Shown piece after piece: positions 15,563 through 25,445 of a stretch of 58,409 bases of DNA. Below the pieces are notes generated by a model, which saw nothing but the letters and a program-made list of their open reading frames with translations, did no database searches and had not been told where the DNA came from. The position numbers were made by a program, and so were the translations under genes. This stretch comes from Comamonadaceae bacterium (GTDB lineage Bacteria > Pseudomonadota > Gammaproteobacteria > Burkholderiales > Burkholderiaceae_C). Each line of letters starts with the position of its first letter. The first letter of the stretch is position 1. Location of the stretch: positions 1 through 58,409 of the forward strand of contig CANBUY010000011.1 of the NCBI GenBank assembly GCA_947372745.1, in the 5' to 3' direction.

Positions 15563-16501
15563 TTATTTTGCACCCATCGGCGGCGGGCTCGTCGCCAGGT
15601 TTTTGCCTAGAAAGACGGTAGCGACCACGGCCCCTGCAAAACCCAGGGTGACGGTGTCCAGCGGCTCGCCCAAAATGGGGATGGCCGCCAAAATTGAAAT
15701 AAAGGGTTGCAGCAATTGGGTCTGGCTCACCCGCAGGGCGCCGCCGATGGCAAGCCCCCGGTACCAGGCAAAAAACCCCATCCACATGGAGAAAATGCCG
15801 ACGTAAAGCAAAGCCCCCCAAGACGCCCATGAAACAGATTGCTGCGGCCAGGTGAGCAGGGCGCCCGGTAAAGTGACGGGCAGGGCCAGGGCGCATACCC
15901 AGCAAATGACCCGCTCAGCCCCCAGCGCGGGCGTGACTTGCGCCCCAAATACATAGCCCAAAGACGCTGCCAACACCGCGCCAACCAGCAACAAATCGGC
16001 CCACTCCAGCCCAAACCCCGCACCGTGCTGGTGGGCCCGCAGCAATGAAAAGGCCACCACCAGCAGGCTACCCACTGAGGCGCACAACCAAAAACCAAGA
16101 CGTGCGCGCTGGTGCAGCACCCAAGCGGCCACGGCAGCCGTCACCAGCGGCAACAAGGCGGTAATGACGGCGGCATGGCTGGCTGTGACGATACGCAAGG
16201 CGTAGCCGAGCAGCAGCGGGTAGCCAATGGCATTGCCCAAGAGCGCCATCGCCAAAGGTTTGCGCTGCGCCGGGGTCGGTACGGGGGAGTGGGTCATGAG
16301 CAAAACGATCACGGACAAGATGCCCGCCAGCGCCGCCCGCCCAAAGGTGACAAACCACGGCGACATTTGCGGCGCTTCGGGCGTGCCCACAGCCAGACGA
16401 GTCATGGGCAGCGTCAGCGCAAAGATGATGACGCCAAGGATGCCCAGCCATAGCCCGAGCCGGGCGTTGTGGTGTGAAGGGGTGTGTAAAGCGGTGTTCA
16501 T
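15563..16501 (-). CDS. EamA/DMT-superfamily transporter
   Basis: Inner-membrane permease of 312 residues from the ATG at 16501, with about ten hydrophobic segments. Recognisable DMT features are LPMTRLAVGTPEAPQMSPWFVTFGRA split near the first helices, GYALRIVTASHAAVITALLPL in the first EamA repeat, and LRVSQTQLLQPFISILAAIPILGEPL in the second. Upstream codons to 16555 overlap the LysE gene and were not used. It lies 13 bases after lysE-type permease codons on the same strand. Substrate unknown, probably a small metabolite or amino acid. Confidence 0.87.
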   Translation of the reverse strand: MNTALHTPSHHNARLGLWLGILGVIIFALTLPMTRLAVGTPEAPQMSPWFVTFGRAALAGILSVIVLLMTHSPVPTPAQRKPLAMALLGNAIGYPLLLGYALRIVTASHAAVITALLPLVTAAVAAWVLHQRARLGFWLCASVGSLLVVAFSLLRAHQHGAGFGLEWADLLLVGAVLAASLGYVFGAQVTPALGAERVICWVCALALPVTLPGALLTWPQQSVSWASWGALLYVGIFSMWMGFFAWYRGLAIGGALRVSQTQLLQPFISILAAIPILGEPLDTVTLGFAGAVVATVFLGKNLATSPPPMGAK

Positions 16502-16514
16502 GAGGCGAAGAAGT

Positions 16515-17126
16515 TTAAAACGTGGCCATCCACGCCGCAGTCGCCACCAGCACACCGGCCATGAGGCGGTTGAACCAGCGCAGGCGAAGACCTGAGTTGT
16601 CAGGGCCGCTTAACCAGTGTCGCAAGAGTGAGCCGATGAGGGCGTAGGTGAGGTTGCTGAAAAAGCCAAAGGCCAGCATCAGGGGCAAAATTACCGCAAA
16701 ACGAGCCAGCGCATCGTCACGCCCGGCCAGCCAACCGGCCACCACCGTAAGCGCCAGCATCCAGGCTTTGATGTTGAAAAACTGCAGCAGGACGCCTTGT
16801 GTGAAGCTCACTTTTAGTTGCGCTTCGTCGGCTTGGGCAAGCGCGGTAGTGCGTGCCAGTTTAAAAGCCAGCCAAAGCAAATAGGCGACCCCGATGGCTT
16901 GAATTCCCAAGCGTAGTGGCGGCAAGGCCACCACCACGGCGCCCACGCCTCCTGCACACAAGCTGAACAAAAGACCCCAGCCCACCGGCACGGCGCAGAC
17001 AAAACGAAGTGATCGTTTGAAGCCCAGATTGGCCGCCAATGCGGTGGACAAGGTGGTGTTGGGGCCTGGGCTAAAGCTGGCGGCGGTGCAAAGCACCAAG
17101 AGAGCAGTTAATTCAGCGGGGGTCAT
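16515..17126 (-). CDS. LysE/RhtB-family amino-acid exporter
   Basis: Inner-membrane protein of 203 residues with about six hydrophobic segments. The N-terminal family signature is clear: ASFSPGPNTTLSTALAANLGF near 16. A central FTQGVLLQFFNIKAWMLALT matches the LysE fold as well. Relatives export basic or neutral amino acids, homoserine or analogues. It is the first gene of a leftward run that continues with a DMT exporter, an aminotransferase, PhzF and a phosphatase. Confidence 0.9.
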   Translation of the reverse strand: MTPAELTALLVLCTAASFSPGPNTTLSTALAANLGFKRSLRFVCAVPVGWGLLFSLCAGGVGAVVVALPPLRLGIQAIGVAYLLWLAFKLARTTALAQADEAQLKVSFTQGVLLQFFNIKAWMLALTVVAGWLAGRDDALARFAVILPLMLAFGFFSNLTYALIGSLLRHWLSGPDNSGLRLRWFNRLMAGVLVATAAWMATF

Positions 17127-17186
17127 AAAGAGTCTTTGCGCACAAGCGCCTGACTTTACCCGAGTCGACCCTGCATTTAAGTCAGT

Positions 17187-18434
17187 CTAAAAATGCCCCT
17201 TGGCGATAGTCTCATGGGGGCTGCTTAGCGTGCGCAACAAAGCATGGTTAACCGTTTCAAGTTCAAGGTCATGCGCATGGCAAAGTCGACGGGTGGCTTG
17301 CGTGTGGGGCGACTCTAGCGCCGTGGCGATCTCAAGGTAAGGTGCGTAGGGTCCAGATTGATTCAGAATGGCTGACGTGACCCGATCAGACAAAGGCAGC
17401 CTGGCCAAAGCCGCCACCAGCGGTTCGCCGAGCAAAAGATCTATCTGCGACAGCAGTCCGCATTGGTATATTTCACGGCGCAAATCGTCGCCGTCACCGG
17501 CGTCCAGTAACTGAGCCATTAAGTCAGCACGAATCACCAAGGCTGATCTGACGGGCTGCAAATTCATGTCATTGCTGGCATGGGGAAGTTGTTCGAGCAG
17601 CCATGAACGCAGTAAGGACACGCCCAGCACCATCATGGCGTGTCGAAGCGTGTCAAATTGGGTGCGAAGGCTCAGGCAAGCCGAGTTGGCGTAGCGCATG
17701 AAGCGGTAAAACAAAATCGGATCATGGCTTAGGATGTACTCAATGTGATCCATGGCCACGTCATCATCAATGGCTTCAATGAGGCGAACCGTCGCGCGAT
17801 GGCTGGGTTGAATTCTTTGGTGCCGATACCCAAGCAAGACTTCTTCCATGGGCCAACCGGCCACGCCCCAGGCGCCTTGTTCATCCAGGCAATGCTCGGC
17901 TAACAGATGGCTGGCAACGAATTCGTAAATTTGATCTGCCGAAACTGGGCTGCGTGTGCGGCTGACCTGTGAGGGCTCATTGTGGTTGTGTTTGCGCAAA
18001 GACACCCGCAGACTCGCCAACGCTTCGCCAGTTGTCAGGTTAATCATGTGCCGCTTAAAGCAATGAGATATGGCCGCGTTGGCGCGCTCACCGGGATTCC
18101 CGTGCCAGACCAGCATCACGCCGCGTTGATGCGCTTGGTGCACGCGCTGTACCATCACAGGGTCCTGAAGGCGGGCCTGGTCAACTGCAATCCAGATGTT
18201 GGGTGTGGGCTTGAGTTCAAGCAGATTACTCAACAAGGATGTGGAAGCTGTCGATAGGATTAAAAGTGGTGACTGCTCTGACCAAAGTTCGGTGAGCGAT
18301 CGCATCAGGTGAGGGGCATCAACGGACTGATCCTCTTCGGTGCCAATAAATAAACGAATGCCGCCTAGGTGCCGCAAGGCGTTCCATATTAATTGGTAGC
18401 CCAGAGATATGTCGCCAAGAACAGTGTGAACCAT
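17187..18434 (-). CDS. HDOD-domain signalling protein with degenerate EAL-like N-terminus
   Basis: Protein of 415 residues. The C-terminal half (about 200-400) is an HDOD domain: DDVAMDHIEYILSHDPILFYRF, then YANSACLSL, LRHAMMVLG and LLRSWLL. The first 150 residues resemble an EAL domain in outline (LGYQLIWNAL, then IWIAVDQARL and a VMLVWHG strand) but lack the ExL and other catalytic residues, so c-di-GMP hydrolysis is not expected. This is the YuxH/CdgJ architecture, whose members affect motility. It starts 3 bases after the flgL stop and so is translated from the flagellar transcript. A regulatory link to the flagellum is inferred. Confidence 0.82.
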   Translation of the reverse strand: MVHTVLGDISLGYQLIWNALRHLGGIRLFIGTEEDQSVDAPHLMRSLTELWSEQSPLLILSTASTSLLSNLLELKPTPNIWIAVDQARLQDPVMVQRVHQAHQRGVMLVWHGNPGERANAAISHCFKRHMINLTTGEALASLRVSLRKHNHNEPSQVSRTRSPVSADQIYEFVASHLLAEHCLDEQGAWGVAGWPMEEVLLGYRHQRIQPSHRATVRLIEAIDDDVAMDHIEYILSHDPILFYRFMRYANSACLSLRTQFDTLRHAMMVLGVSLLRSWLLEQLPHASNDMNLQPVRSALVIRADLMAQLLDAGDGDDLRREIYQCGLLSQIDLLLGEPLVAALARLPLSDRVTSAILNQSGPYAPYLEIATALESPHTQATRRLCHAHDLELETVNHALLRTLSSPHETIAKGHF

Positions 18435-18437
18435 GGT

Positions 18438-19367
18438 TTAGCTGATGTAATTAAAGAGAGAAAGTTTTTGAACTTGGGCATAAGACTGAAGTGCGGCCTG
18501 GTAGCCTGTTTGCATTTTCTGAAAATCAGAAATACCTGTCACCATGTCGATGTCTTCAGCACGCGATTTATCAGCTGCTAGGGACTGCAATCTGTTTTGC
18601 TGAGTCGTGGCGATGTTGTCCACCCGGTTAAGCCAGGTCCCTGCTTGGCCGCGTGCCGATTGAATCTGATTCAGCCCCGCATCTATCTGCGACAAAGCCA
18701 GGCTGACGGTTTGTGTGACTGCGGCAGCCGTGGCTGTTGTGCTGCCAATGCCGGCAATAGCCGTGTCAAGAATTGCAAATAAATTGGTCTTTGCGCTATT
18801 GGGGTTGCTGGGGTCAGAGGCCACATTCATCCAGATCGCTTGGCCATCCATGGCGCCTGGGACGGTGGTTTCAGTGCTGGTGTTTTGTCCGGCTAAGCCA
18901 TTGAAGGTGATGGTTGTGCCCGACTGAGTAAAGGGAACGACGGCACTCCCCAAACCGCCAAATAAGGGGGTGTTGTTGGCATCCGTGCTGTTGGCGATAC
19001 TAAATAGCTGATCCCGCAGCCCCTGCATCTGCATCGCGATGCTGGCGCGGTCGGCAGCCGTGTAGGTTCCATTTCCAGCACTGACCACCAGATCGCGTAC
19101 GCCTTGCACCAGACTGGTGGCGTCACCTAGGGCCGATTCGGCGAGAGTAATCGCATTGGCTTGAACCCCGAGCGCCCGCTGATCGGTCGCAATGCGGGCC
19201 ATACGGGTTAAAGAGCGTTCAGCTTGCGAGGCACCAGTCGGGTCGTCACTGGGGCGGTTTATTTTTTTACCGGACGTCAGCTTTTCTTGCTGGCTGGACA
19301 GGTCAGATTGTCGCGCTGCAATATTTTGCAGTGATTTATCGTAGGAGTTGGCAGAGCCTAGTCGCAT
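18438..19367 (-). CDS. flgL: Flagellar hook-associated protein 3 FlgL
   Basis: Junction protein between hook and filament, exported through the flagellar channel. From the ATG at 19367 it has 309 residues; the frame is open further upstream, but MRLGSANSYDKSLQNIAARQ begins at this ATG and is the flagellin-like start of FlgL. The helical N-terminus (QEKLTSGKKINRPSDDPTGA) and C-terminus (AEDIDMVTGISDFQKMQTGYQAALQ) are conserved; the middle is variable. It follows flgK by 28 bases and is followed by the HDOD gene after 3 bases. Confidence 0.95.
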   Translation of the reverse strand: MRLGSANSYDKSLQNIAARQSDLSSQQEKLTSGKKINRPSDDPTGASQAERSLTRMARIATDQRALGVQANAITLAESALGDATSLVQGVRDLVVSAGNGTYTAADRASIAMQMQGLRDQLFSIANSTDANNTPLFGGLGSAVVPFTQSGTTITFNGLAGQNTSTETTVPGAMDGQAIWMNVASDPSNPNSAKTNLFAILDTAIAGIGSTTATAAAVTQTVSLALSQIDAGLNQIQSARGQAGTWLNRVDNIATTQQNRLQSLAADKSRAEDIDMVTGISDFQKMQTGYQAALQSYAQVQKLSLFNYIS

Positions 19368-19395
19368 GATTTTTTCCAGTGTTGGATCGTTAGGG

Positions 19396-21051
19396 TTAGC
19401 GGCTGATCGTTTGAAGCAGCGTGTCAAAAATACTTTGAGAAATTTGCAACATTTTTGCGGAAGCCTGGTAAGACTGTTGATACTGAAGCAGCTTGGCCGC
19501 TTCTTCATCCAGGTTGACGCCAGACACACTGGTTCTGTCTTTTTCTATGTTGTCCGCAATCGATTGAGACACGGCTGCCGTGTAGGTGGCCCCTTGCACC
19601 TTGACACCAATTTCCGCCATAGCACTCGCGTAACCATCAGTCGTCGAGGCGCCATCAAATAAAGCCAGATCACGCAAAGCCATCATGGCTTTTGCATTGC
19701 CTGAGTTGGTGTCAATATATAACGCCGAGTCGGCAACAGCCAGCGATGTTGGCAATGAAAAATCTGTTTTCATTGAGCCAGCGACACCGCTATAAGGGGT
19801 TACCAAATAACGGTCACCAGAGGTGACCGACCCCGTCCCGATCGTGATACTCAAGCCGTCAATGGTCAAAGGCGAGGTGCTTGAAAATGAGCTTATCAGC
19901 CCATCAGACAATCGGGTAATACTGCCCGAACTGGGGCTGCTGAAGTTGATCTCGTAGTTGGAGGCTGCTAAAGCTGCAGCCCCTGTGGTCGGTGGCGTTT
20001 GCACAGTCACCCATAAAGTTGCCGAACCCGAATTAGTTGCCGCGGGCAAGGCATTGGGTAGTGCATTCATGGTGAATAAATCACCGCCTGGTTGACCTTT
20101 GAGATCAAACCCCTTGCTGTGTTGGTCATTGGTGACGGTGCCAATAGCCAAAGCCATACGCCCTAGCAAATTGGAAGCGTCGACCAGGTCAGAGTTTTGG
20201 AAGCGGAGCAAGCCCGCCATCTGGCCACCACCCAATGTAGCCTCTTCAATAATGACACGGTCTGCCCCGCTTTTGAGAACGAGTTTAGTTTTTGCAGGGT
20301 CGCCAAACTCATCAGTTGTCAAACTCAAGGGGCGGGCCGCTGTTCCCAGGACCAGAGGCTGGCTGCCAGCCACAAAAATACTGACGGTTCCATCGTCGGC
20401 CGCCACGCTGGATGTTTGAATGTATTTATTGAGTTCGGAGATGAGTTGGTCACGCTGGTCCAGCAGGTCAATGGGTGATTGACCCGAACCCTGCGCGCGT
20501 GCAATCACCTCGTTGGCTGCAGCAATACGCCCGGTCAGGCTGTTGACCGCAGACAGGGCGTCCTTGAGTTGGCTGGTGGTGCCTTGCTTTAAATCATTCA
20601 ACCGACTGGAGGCCGTGCGAAATCTGGCAGTCATTTCATTGGCCATGCTCAAAGAGACCGTACGCGCCGTCAAATCGGTCGGGGCACTTGCCACATCGGA
20701 AAAGGAGTTCAGCATGTCGCTCACAGAGGCGCCAATACCGGCAGGCCCGCCCTGAAAAATATCTTCCAGTTGTTTCAGTTGATTCATCCGGGTGGTATCA
20801 GCAGCCGAAATCGAGCCCGATTGTGCGGCTTGACGGGTCAAAAACTCACTGTGGTTGCGCTGAACCGTTAAAACTTCAACGCCCTTGCCGTAGTAGCCTG
20901 TTCCAGAAAACTGCCCTGCCACGTTTTGAATCACCACGGACTGACGCGAGTAGCCGGGCGTGTTGACGTTGGCAATGTTGTTGCCAGCGGTTTGAATGGC
21001 GACCTGGTTCGCCTTTAGGGCGCGGGTGCCGACGTCTAATATGCCGCTCAT
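19396..21051 (-). CDS. flgK: Flagellar hook-associated protein 1 FlgK
   Basis: First hook-filament junction protein, 551 residues. The N-terminus has the rod/hook-family box LKANQVAIQTAGNNIANVN with TPGYSRQ, and the C-terminus ends SGVNLDEEAAKLLQYQQSY followed by a heptad helix and LLQTISR. Size matches FlgK of other proteobacteria. It starts 11 bases after flgJ. Confidence 0.97.
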   Translation of the reverse strand: MSGILDVGTRALKANQVAIQTAGNNIANVNTPGYSRQSVVIQNVAGQFSGTGYYGKGVEVLTVQRNHSEFLTRQAAQSGSISAADTTRMNQLKQLEDIFQGGPAGIGASVSDMLNSFSDVASAPTDLTARTVSLSMANEMTARFRTASSRLNDLKQGTTSQLKDALSAVNSLTGRIAAANEVIARAQGSGQSPIDLLDQRDQLISELNKYIQTSSVAADDGTVSIFVAGSQPLVLGTAARPLSLTTDEFGDPAKTKLVLKSGADRVIIEEATLGGGQMAGLLRFQNSDLVDASNLLGRMALAIGTVTNDQHSKGFDLKGQPGGDLFTMNALPNALPAATNSGSATLWVTVQTPPTTGAAALAASNYEINFSSPSSGSITRLSDGLISSFSSTSPLTIDGLSITIGTGSVTSGDRYLVTPYSGVAGSMKTDFSLPTSLAVADSALYIDTNSGNAKAMMALRDLALFDGASTTDGYASAMAEIGVKVQGATYTAAVSQSIADNIEKDRTSVSGVNLDEEAAKLLQYQQSYQASAKMLQISQSIFDTLLQTISR

Positions 21052-21062
21052 GCGCTAGGCCC

Positions 21063-21968
21063 TCAAGCCTGCTGACGCTGTAACTGCGCCGTGGTGTTGA
21101 TGGCGCGGCTCAGCTTGGCAGCGTAGTCCGGATCGGTGGCGTAGCCCGCTTTTTGCAAGCTGCTGGCAAACGCCAGCGCCGATCCAGTTTGCTGAATGGC
21201 CTGCGCGTAGCGGGGGGACTTGGTAATAAGTTGTGAATAATCTTTAAATGAAGCTTCGTAGGAGTCATAGGCTCGAAATTTTGCAGTTGTTTTTCGGGCG
21301 ACACCATCGACATACTCGGTGGTGCTAACTTCGGCCACACGACCGGTCCAGTTGGCCCCGGCTTTGATCCCAAAAAGGTTGAAAGAGGGAGACCCGTCGG
21401 CTTGCTTGATTTCGTGTTTGCCCCAGCCTGTTTCGTGGCCAGCCTGGCCTAGCATGTAGCTTGATGGAATGCCGCTTGATTTGGCGACTTTGGCGGCAGA
21501 TTCGCTGTGAGTAGCGACAAATGCAGCTTGTTTTGATGTGCCGGCAGTATGGCTGCTTTGCACGTTGTACGCTGCAAGTGAGGAGGCCTTTCTCATGGCG
21601 CTAATGGGGGGCTCTACCGATTTTGCAGCGGGTTCTGCTGCACCCGGTTCTGGCGATTCCATTTGACGGGTGAGTTGCTTGGCGATCAATTCTGATAAAC
21701 CACCCGGCCGGCCTGACATCTGGACTGCAAACTGTTGGTCCAGCATATCGGCGCCCAAATCGCCACCTGGGCTGTCCAAAAGCCCTGACTTCATCGTCGC
21801 TTCGCGCATGCTTTTGATCAGCTCTCGCATAAATAAGGATTCAAACTGTTTGGCTGCTTCTTGAATAGCCTCAGGCGTTTTTAAGCCGGCTTGCATTTTG
21901 AGTGTGTTCAAGGAGCGCGCATCGGCCGCGAGGGAGTCGCTGCCTTTTGAAACCGGGCTTAAGCTCAT
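21063..21968 (-). CDS. flgJ: Flagellar rod assembly protein and peptidoglycan hydrolase FlgJ
   Basis: Bifunctional protein of 301 residues. The N-terminal rod-scaffold domain (about 30-105) has AAKQFESLFMRELIKSMREA. A Pro/Ala-rich linker leads to a C-terminal N-acetylglucosaminidase domain (about 145-300), with catalytic Glu179 in QAGHETGWGK and the FNLFGIKAG signature. The hydrolase opens the cell wall for the rod. Two-domain FlgJ is usual for beta- and gammaproteobacteria. One base separates it from flgI. Confidence 0.96.
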   Translation of the reverse strand: MSLSPVSKGSDSLAADARSLNTLKMQAGLKTPEAIQEAAKQFESLFMRELIKSMREATMKSGLLDSPGGDLGADMLDQQFAVQMSGRPGGLSELIAKQLTRQMESPEPGAAEPAAKSVEPPISAMRKASSLAAYNVQSSHTAGTSKQAAFVATHSESAAKVAKSSGIPSSYMLGQAGHETGWGKHEIKQADGSPSFNLFGIKAGANWTGRVAEVSTTEYVDGVARKTTAKFRAYDSYEASFKDYSQLITKSPRYAQAIQQTGSALAFASSLQKAGYATDPDYAAKLSRAINTTAQLQRQQA

Positions 21969-21969
21969 A

Positions 21970-23112
21970 TCAAATGACCTCTAATTCGGCATTCAAAGCA
22001 CCAGCCGCCTTGATGGCTTGCAAAATAGCCAGTAGATCCTGAGGCGTAGCGCCCAGTGCATTTAAGGCCCGCACGACATCGGAGAGTTGAGGTGAGGCGG
22101 GGAGTTGTATCAACATACCCGGTTCTTGCCGAATTTGAATGGAGGCTTTTTCAGTCACAACGGTCTGGCCTTGTGACAGCGCGTTGGGTTGGCTGATGAC
22201 CGGGGTTGAACTGATGCTGATGGAGAGGTTGCCATGTGCAACGGCACAAGCGCCTAAGGTCACAGCCTGATTAAGCACAATCGATCCGGTTCGGGCGTTG
22301 ATCACAATTTTTGCCGAGGGGATGGAGGATTCCAGAGGGAGCTCTTCAAGTTCTGCGATGAAGGAAACGCGCGCGTCTGATTCGGTGGGGGCATTCACTT
22401 TGACCGTCCGGCCATCGAGTGCGCGTGCGGATCCTTCGCCAAAGTGCTTGTTAATGGCTTGTGCCACCCGTCGCGCTGTTTGGAAATCACTTGCTTCAAG
22501 CCCCAGGTTGATACTGGTACCCTCGAGCAGGGTGGTGGCTACCGCACGTTCCACTTGGGCGCCATTGGGAATGCGCCCGGCACTCAAATGGTTGATCTGA
22601 ACCTTGCTGCCGCCTGCGGCAGCGCCCGCACCGGCAACGATTAAATTGCCTTGAGCCAGCGCATAAATTTCACCATCAGCCCCTTTCAGTGGCGTTCCGA
22701 TGAGCATGCCACCCCGTAGTGATTTGGAGTTGCCGATGGAGGAGACGTTGACATCAATGACTTGCCCAGGGCGGGCAAATGCCGGTAGTTGGGCTGTGAC
22801 GAGCACGGCCGCCACATTTTTTAACTGCAGTTGCGACACCGAGGAGGCTGGCAGGGTGATGCCAAGTTGTTGTAAATAATTGGTGATGCCTTGGGATGTA
22901 TAAGGCATCTGAGTCGTCTGGTCGCCTGTACCATCGAGACCAACCACCAAACCAAAACCTGACAACTGGTTGCTGCGAACGCCCTCAACCGCCGCGACTT
23001 CCTTGATACGGCTGGCTTGGCTAAGGGGCGAAAAAAGAACGAATATAAACAGCCAAGCCACAGCCAGGATGCTGTGTTTGCGATGGGATAAGTGATGGGG
23101 GCTGTTGTGCAT
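21970..23112 (-). CDS. flgI: Flagellar P-ring protein FlgI
   Basis: Forms the periplasmic P ring in the peptidoglycan layer. From the ATG at 23112 it has 380 residues; a TTG seven codons earlier is not needed. A signal peptide is visible (SILAVAWLFIFVLFSPLSQA), and the mature protein begins RIKEVAAVEGVRSNQLSGFG, the conserved FlgI start. The end (LNALGATPQDLLAILQAIKAAG) matches as well. It follows flgH by 33 bases. Confidence 0.97.
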   Translation of the reverse strand: MHNSPHHLSHRKHSILAVAWLFIFVLFSPLSQASRIKEVAAVEGVRSNQLSGFGLVVGLDGTGDQTTQMPYTSQGITNYLQQLGITLPASSVSQLQLKNVAAVLVTAQLPAFARPGQVIDVNVSSIGNSKSLRGGMLIGTPLKGADGEIYALAQGNLIVAGAGAAAGGSKVQINHLSAGRIPNGAQVERAVATTLLEGTSINLGLEASDFQTARRVAQAINKHFGEGSARALDGRTVKVNAPTESDARVSFIAELEELPLESSIPSAKIVINARTGSIVLNQAVTLGACAVAHGNLSISISSTPVISQPNALSQGQTVVTEKASIQIRQEPGMLIQLPASPQLSDVVRALNALGATPQDLLAILQAIKAAGALNAELEVI

Positions 23113-23145
23113 AAAGTGTCCGGTACGGCACAATTTTCAGCAACT

Positions 23146-23835
23146 TTAGAAGGGAAGAACGCTGAAAAAGAACCGGGAAAGCCAGCCTACTGTTTGTGCT
23201 TCAGCCTGCGCACCTCGGCCCTTGGATTCGATGCGGGCATTGGCCACCTGCGTTGAATTGATGCGGTTGCCGGGTTGAATCAAAAGAGGATCAATCGTGC
23301 CGGAAAATCGCAGTACATCAACATTTTGATTAACCCCAATTTGTTTGTCACCCGCCACCACCAAATGCCCGTTGGGCAAAACATCCACCACGGTGGCCGT
23401 GATCGATCCCGTGAAGGTGTTCGCACTCTCGGTCCCCCCTTTGCCAGAAAAATCATTGGTGGATGCGGTTCCCACCTTGAGCTTGGCGAGGTCCATGGCT
23501 GACACAACAGGGAAAGCGGAAATGCTGGCATCAGTGGACGCGGTGCGATTGGCTGTTGACGATGAAACCTGGCTGGCTGTCACCGTTTCAATGATCTGGA
23601 TCGTGATGGCATCCCCCACCATGCGGGCTTTGGCATCTTCAAAAGCAGGACGGTAACTGCTTCGGTTGAAGAGGCTACCCGTCACGATTTTTGGTGTTTG
23701 AAGGGTTTGGAGCGATGACGGTGTCAACCTGGGTTCGGCAAAGTCAACTTTCACTGTTTTAGGGAGTGACTCACAACCGAGACAAGCCACCGCCAGGCCT
23801 GTGATCAAAAGCCGCATGGCTATTTTTTTTATCAC
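23146..23835 (-). CDS. flgH: Flagellar L-ring lipoprotein FlgH
   Basis: Outer-membrane L-ring subunit, 229 residues. The N-terminus is a lipoprotein signal with Cys18 and Cys21 in [10 protein letters not shown]; either could be the lipidated residue, with Cys21 the more usual distance. Family marks are LTPSSLQ with [25 protein letters not shown] split around residue 55, and [17 protein letters not shown]. The start is a GTG that overlaps the flgG stop as GTGA; an ATG six codons in is the alternative. Confidence 0.96.
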   Translation of the reverse strand: MIKKIAMRLLITGLAVACLGCESLPKTVKVDFAEPRLTPSSLQTLQTPKIVTGSLFNRSSYRPAFEDAKARMVGDAITIQIIETVTASQVSSSTANRTASTDASISAFPVVSAMDLAKLKVGTASTNDFSGKGGTESANTFTGSITATVVDVLPNGHLVVAGDKQIGVNQNVDVLRFSGTIDPLLIQPGNRINSTQVANARIESKGRGAQAEAQTVGWLSRFFFSVLPF

Positions 23836-24614
23836 AACTGTCCCAGCTTCTGAAGCATTTGGTCTGAAGTCTGGATCGCTTTGGAATTCATCTCATAGGC
23901 CCGTTGGGTTTGGATCATGGTGACGAGCTCTTGAACCACATTCACATTGGAAGTTTCAACGAAGCCTTGCATCAAAGCACCCATGCCATTGGCTCCGGCG
24001 GTCCCACTGTTGGGTTGGCCTGATGCCGGGGTTTCGGCATAGAGGTTTTGTCCCTTGGGGTCAAGTCCTGCCGGATTGATAAAGCTCGCCAAGGCAATGG
24101 TGCCTACCGCTTGCGGTGTCACGTTGCCGGGCATCTGAACGCTGACCGTGCCGTTGGCCGCTATAGAGACGCTGGTGGCGTTGGCAGGGATGGTGACCCC
24201 ATTACCCACGGGCAAGCCGGTGGCTGTGACAAGGCGTCCTTGCGAGTCCACTTGAAATGAACCATCGCGGGTGTAGTTGGTGGTGCCATCAGGCATCGTG
24301 ACCTGAAAAAACCCGTTGCCTTGAATGGCTACATCTAGTTTGTTGCTGGTTTGCTGCAAATTACCTTGTGAAAATGAGCGACTAGTTGCCACAGTGCGCA
24401 CACCCAAACCAACTTGCAAGCCCGTGGGTAATTGCGATTGCTCTGAGCTATTAGAGCCCGCCTGGCGAAGATTCTGGTACATCAAATCTTCAAAGACCGC
24501 ACTGGCACGCTTAAATCCGGTTGTGGAGACGTTAGCTAGATTATTGGCAATTACGTCGAGTTGCATTTGCTGGGCTTCCATACCCGTTTTTGAAATCCAC
24601 AGGGAATTAATCAT
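23832..24614 (-). CDS. flgG: Flagellar distal rod protein FlgG
   Basis: Distal rod subunit, 260 residues, the standard FlgG length. It starts [20 protein letters not shown] with [20 protein letters not shown], and ends in the coiled C-terminal helix [20 protein letters not shown]. It overlaps flgH by four bases and follows flgF after 57 bases. Confidence 0.97.
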   Translation of the reverse strand: MINSLWISKTGMEAQQMQLDVIANNLANVSTTGFKRASAVFEDLMYQNLRQAGSNSSEQSQLPTGLQVGLGVRTVATSRSFSQGNLQQTSNKLDVAIQGNGFFQVTMPDGTTNYTRDGSFQVDSQGRLVTATGLPVGNGVTIPANATSVSIAANGTVSVQMPGNVTPQAVGTIALASFINPAGLDPKGQNLYAETPASGQPNSGTAGANGMGALMQGFVETSNVNVVQELVTMIQTQRAYEMNSKAIQTSDQMLQKLGQL

Positions 24615-24671
24615 GGTGAAACCTCTTACTTTAATTTCATTTAAATGGAGCGACAGAAAGGCCGGACTTAA

Positions 24672-25412
24672 TTAGCCTTGCATGCCTAATAATTTGTCGG
24701 CCGCGCGGTCATTGGACTCAGCGGTTTGAAGTAACTTCATGTTGGCCTCAAACTGTCGCCCGACCTGGATCATGCTGACCATAGTCTCAATCGCGTTGAC
24801 ATTTGAACCTTCTAACGCGCCAACTTGAACGCGCGCATTGGTGTCTGATGGCAGGGGATCACCAGACGTCGATCTGAACAACCCATCCGTACCTCGCTTG
24901 AGAGGATCTTCAGCTGTGGGAGTCACAAGCTTGAGGCGACCAACGCTTGTTGGCGGCTGATTTCCTACTTTGGCGCTGAGATTACCGTCAAACCCAATAG
25001 AAACTTCGGCCCCAGGTGGGACCATGATGGGCGAACCACCGTCAGACAAAACGGGCAAACCCGTATTGGAAAGCAGGGTGCCATCGGGAGAGACCTCCAG
25101 CGCTCCGCTGCGGGTGTAAGACTCGGTGCCATCGAGGGCTTGCACTGACAGCCACGAGTTGCCAGCAGCCATAACATCAAGGCTACGCCCCGTGCGTTGT
25201 GAAGCACCCGGTGTATCTAGGTAGCCTGCAGTGGCTTCAAGTGCCAGGACCCGAGTAGGGTTTCCGTCGCCTCGTACAGGAACCGCACGAAAGGTAGACA
25301 GCTCAGCCCTGAAACCATTGGTCGAAGCATTGGCCAAGTTGTTTGATAGAACGGCCTGTCTTTGAGCTGCAGCATTGGCGCCCGACATGGCGGTATAAAT
25401 GACGTGATCCAT
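24672..25412 (-). CDS. flgF: Flagellar proximal rod protein FlgF
   Basis: Proximal rod subunit, 246 residues. It starts MDHVIYTAMSGANAAAQRQA with VLSNNLANASTNGFRAELS, and the C-terminal helix reads NAIETMVSMIQVGRQFEANM. The internal DVMAAGNSWLSVQALDG strand is the FlgF version of the FlgG/FlgE core. It lies between flgE and flgG as in other flg operons. Confidence 0.96.
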   Translation of the reverse strand: MDHVIYTAMSGANAAAQRQAVLSNNLANASTNGFRAELSTFRAVPVRGDGNPTRVLALEATAGYLDTPGASQRTGRSLDVMAAGNSWLSVQALDGTESYTRSGALEVSPDGTLLSNTGLPVLSDGGSPIMVPPGAEVSIGFDGNLSAKVGNQPPTSVGRLKLVTPTAEDPLKRGTDGLFRSTSGDPLPSDTNARVQVGALEGSNVNAIETMVSMIQVGRQFEANMKLLQTAESNDRAADKLLGMQG

Positions 25413-25445
25413 GGTGGCGTCCCTTCAATATGTAAGAGGAATGAG

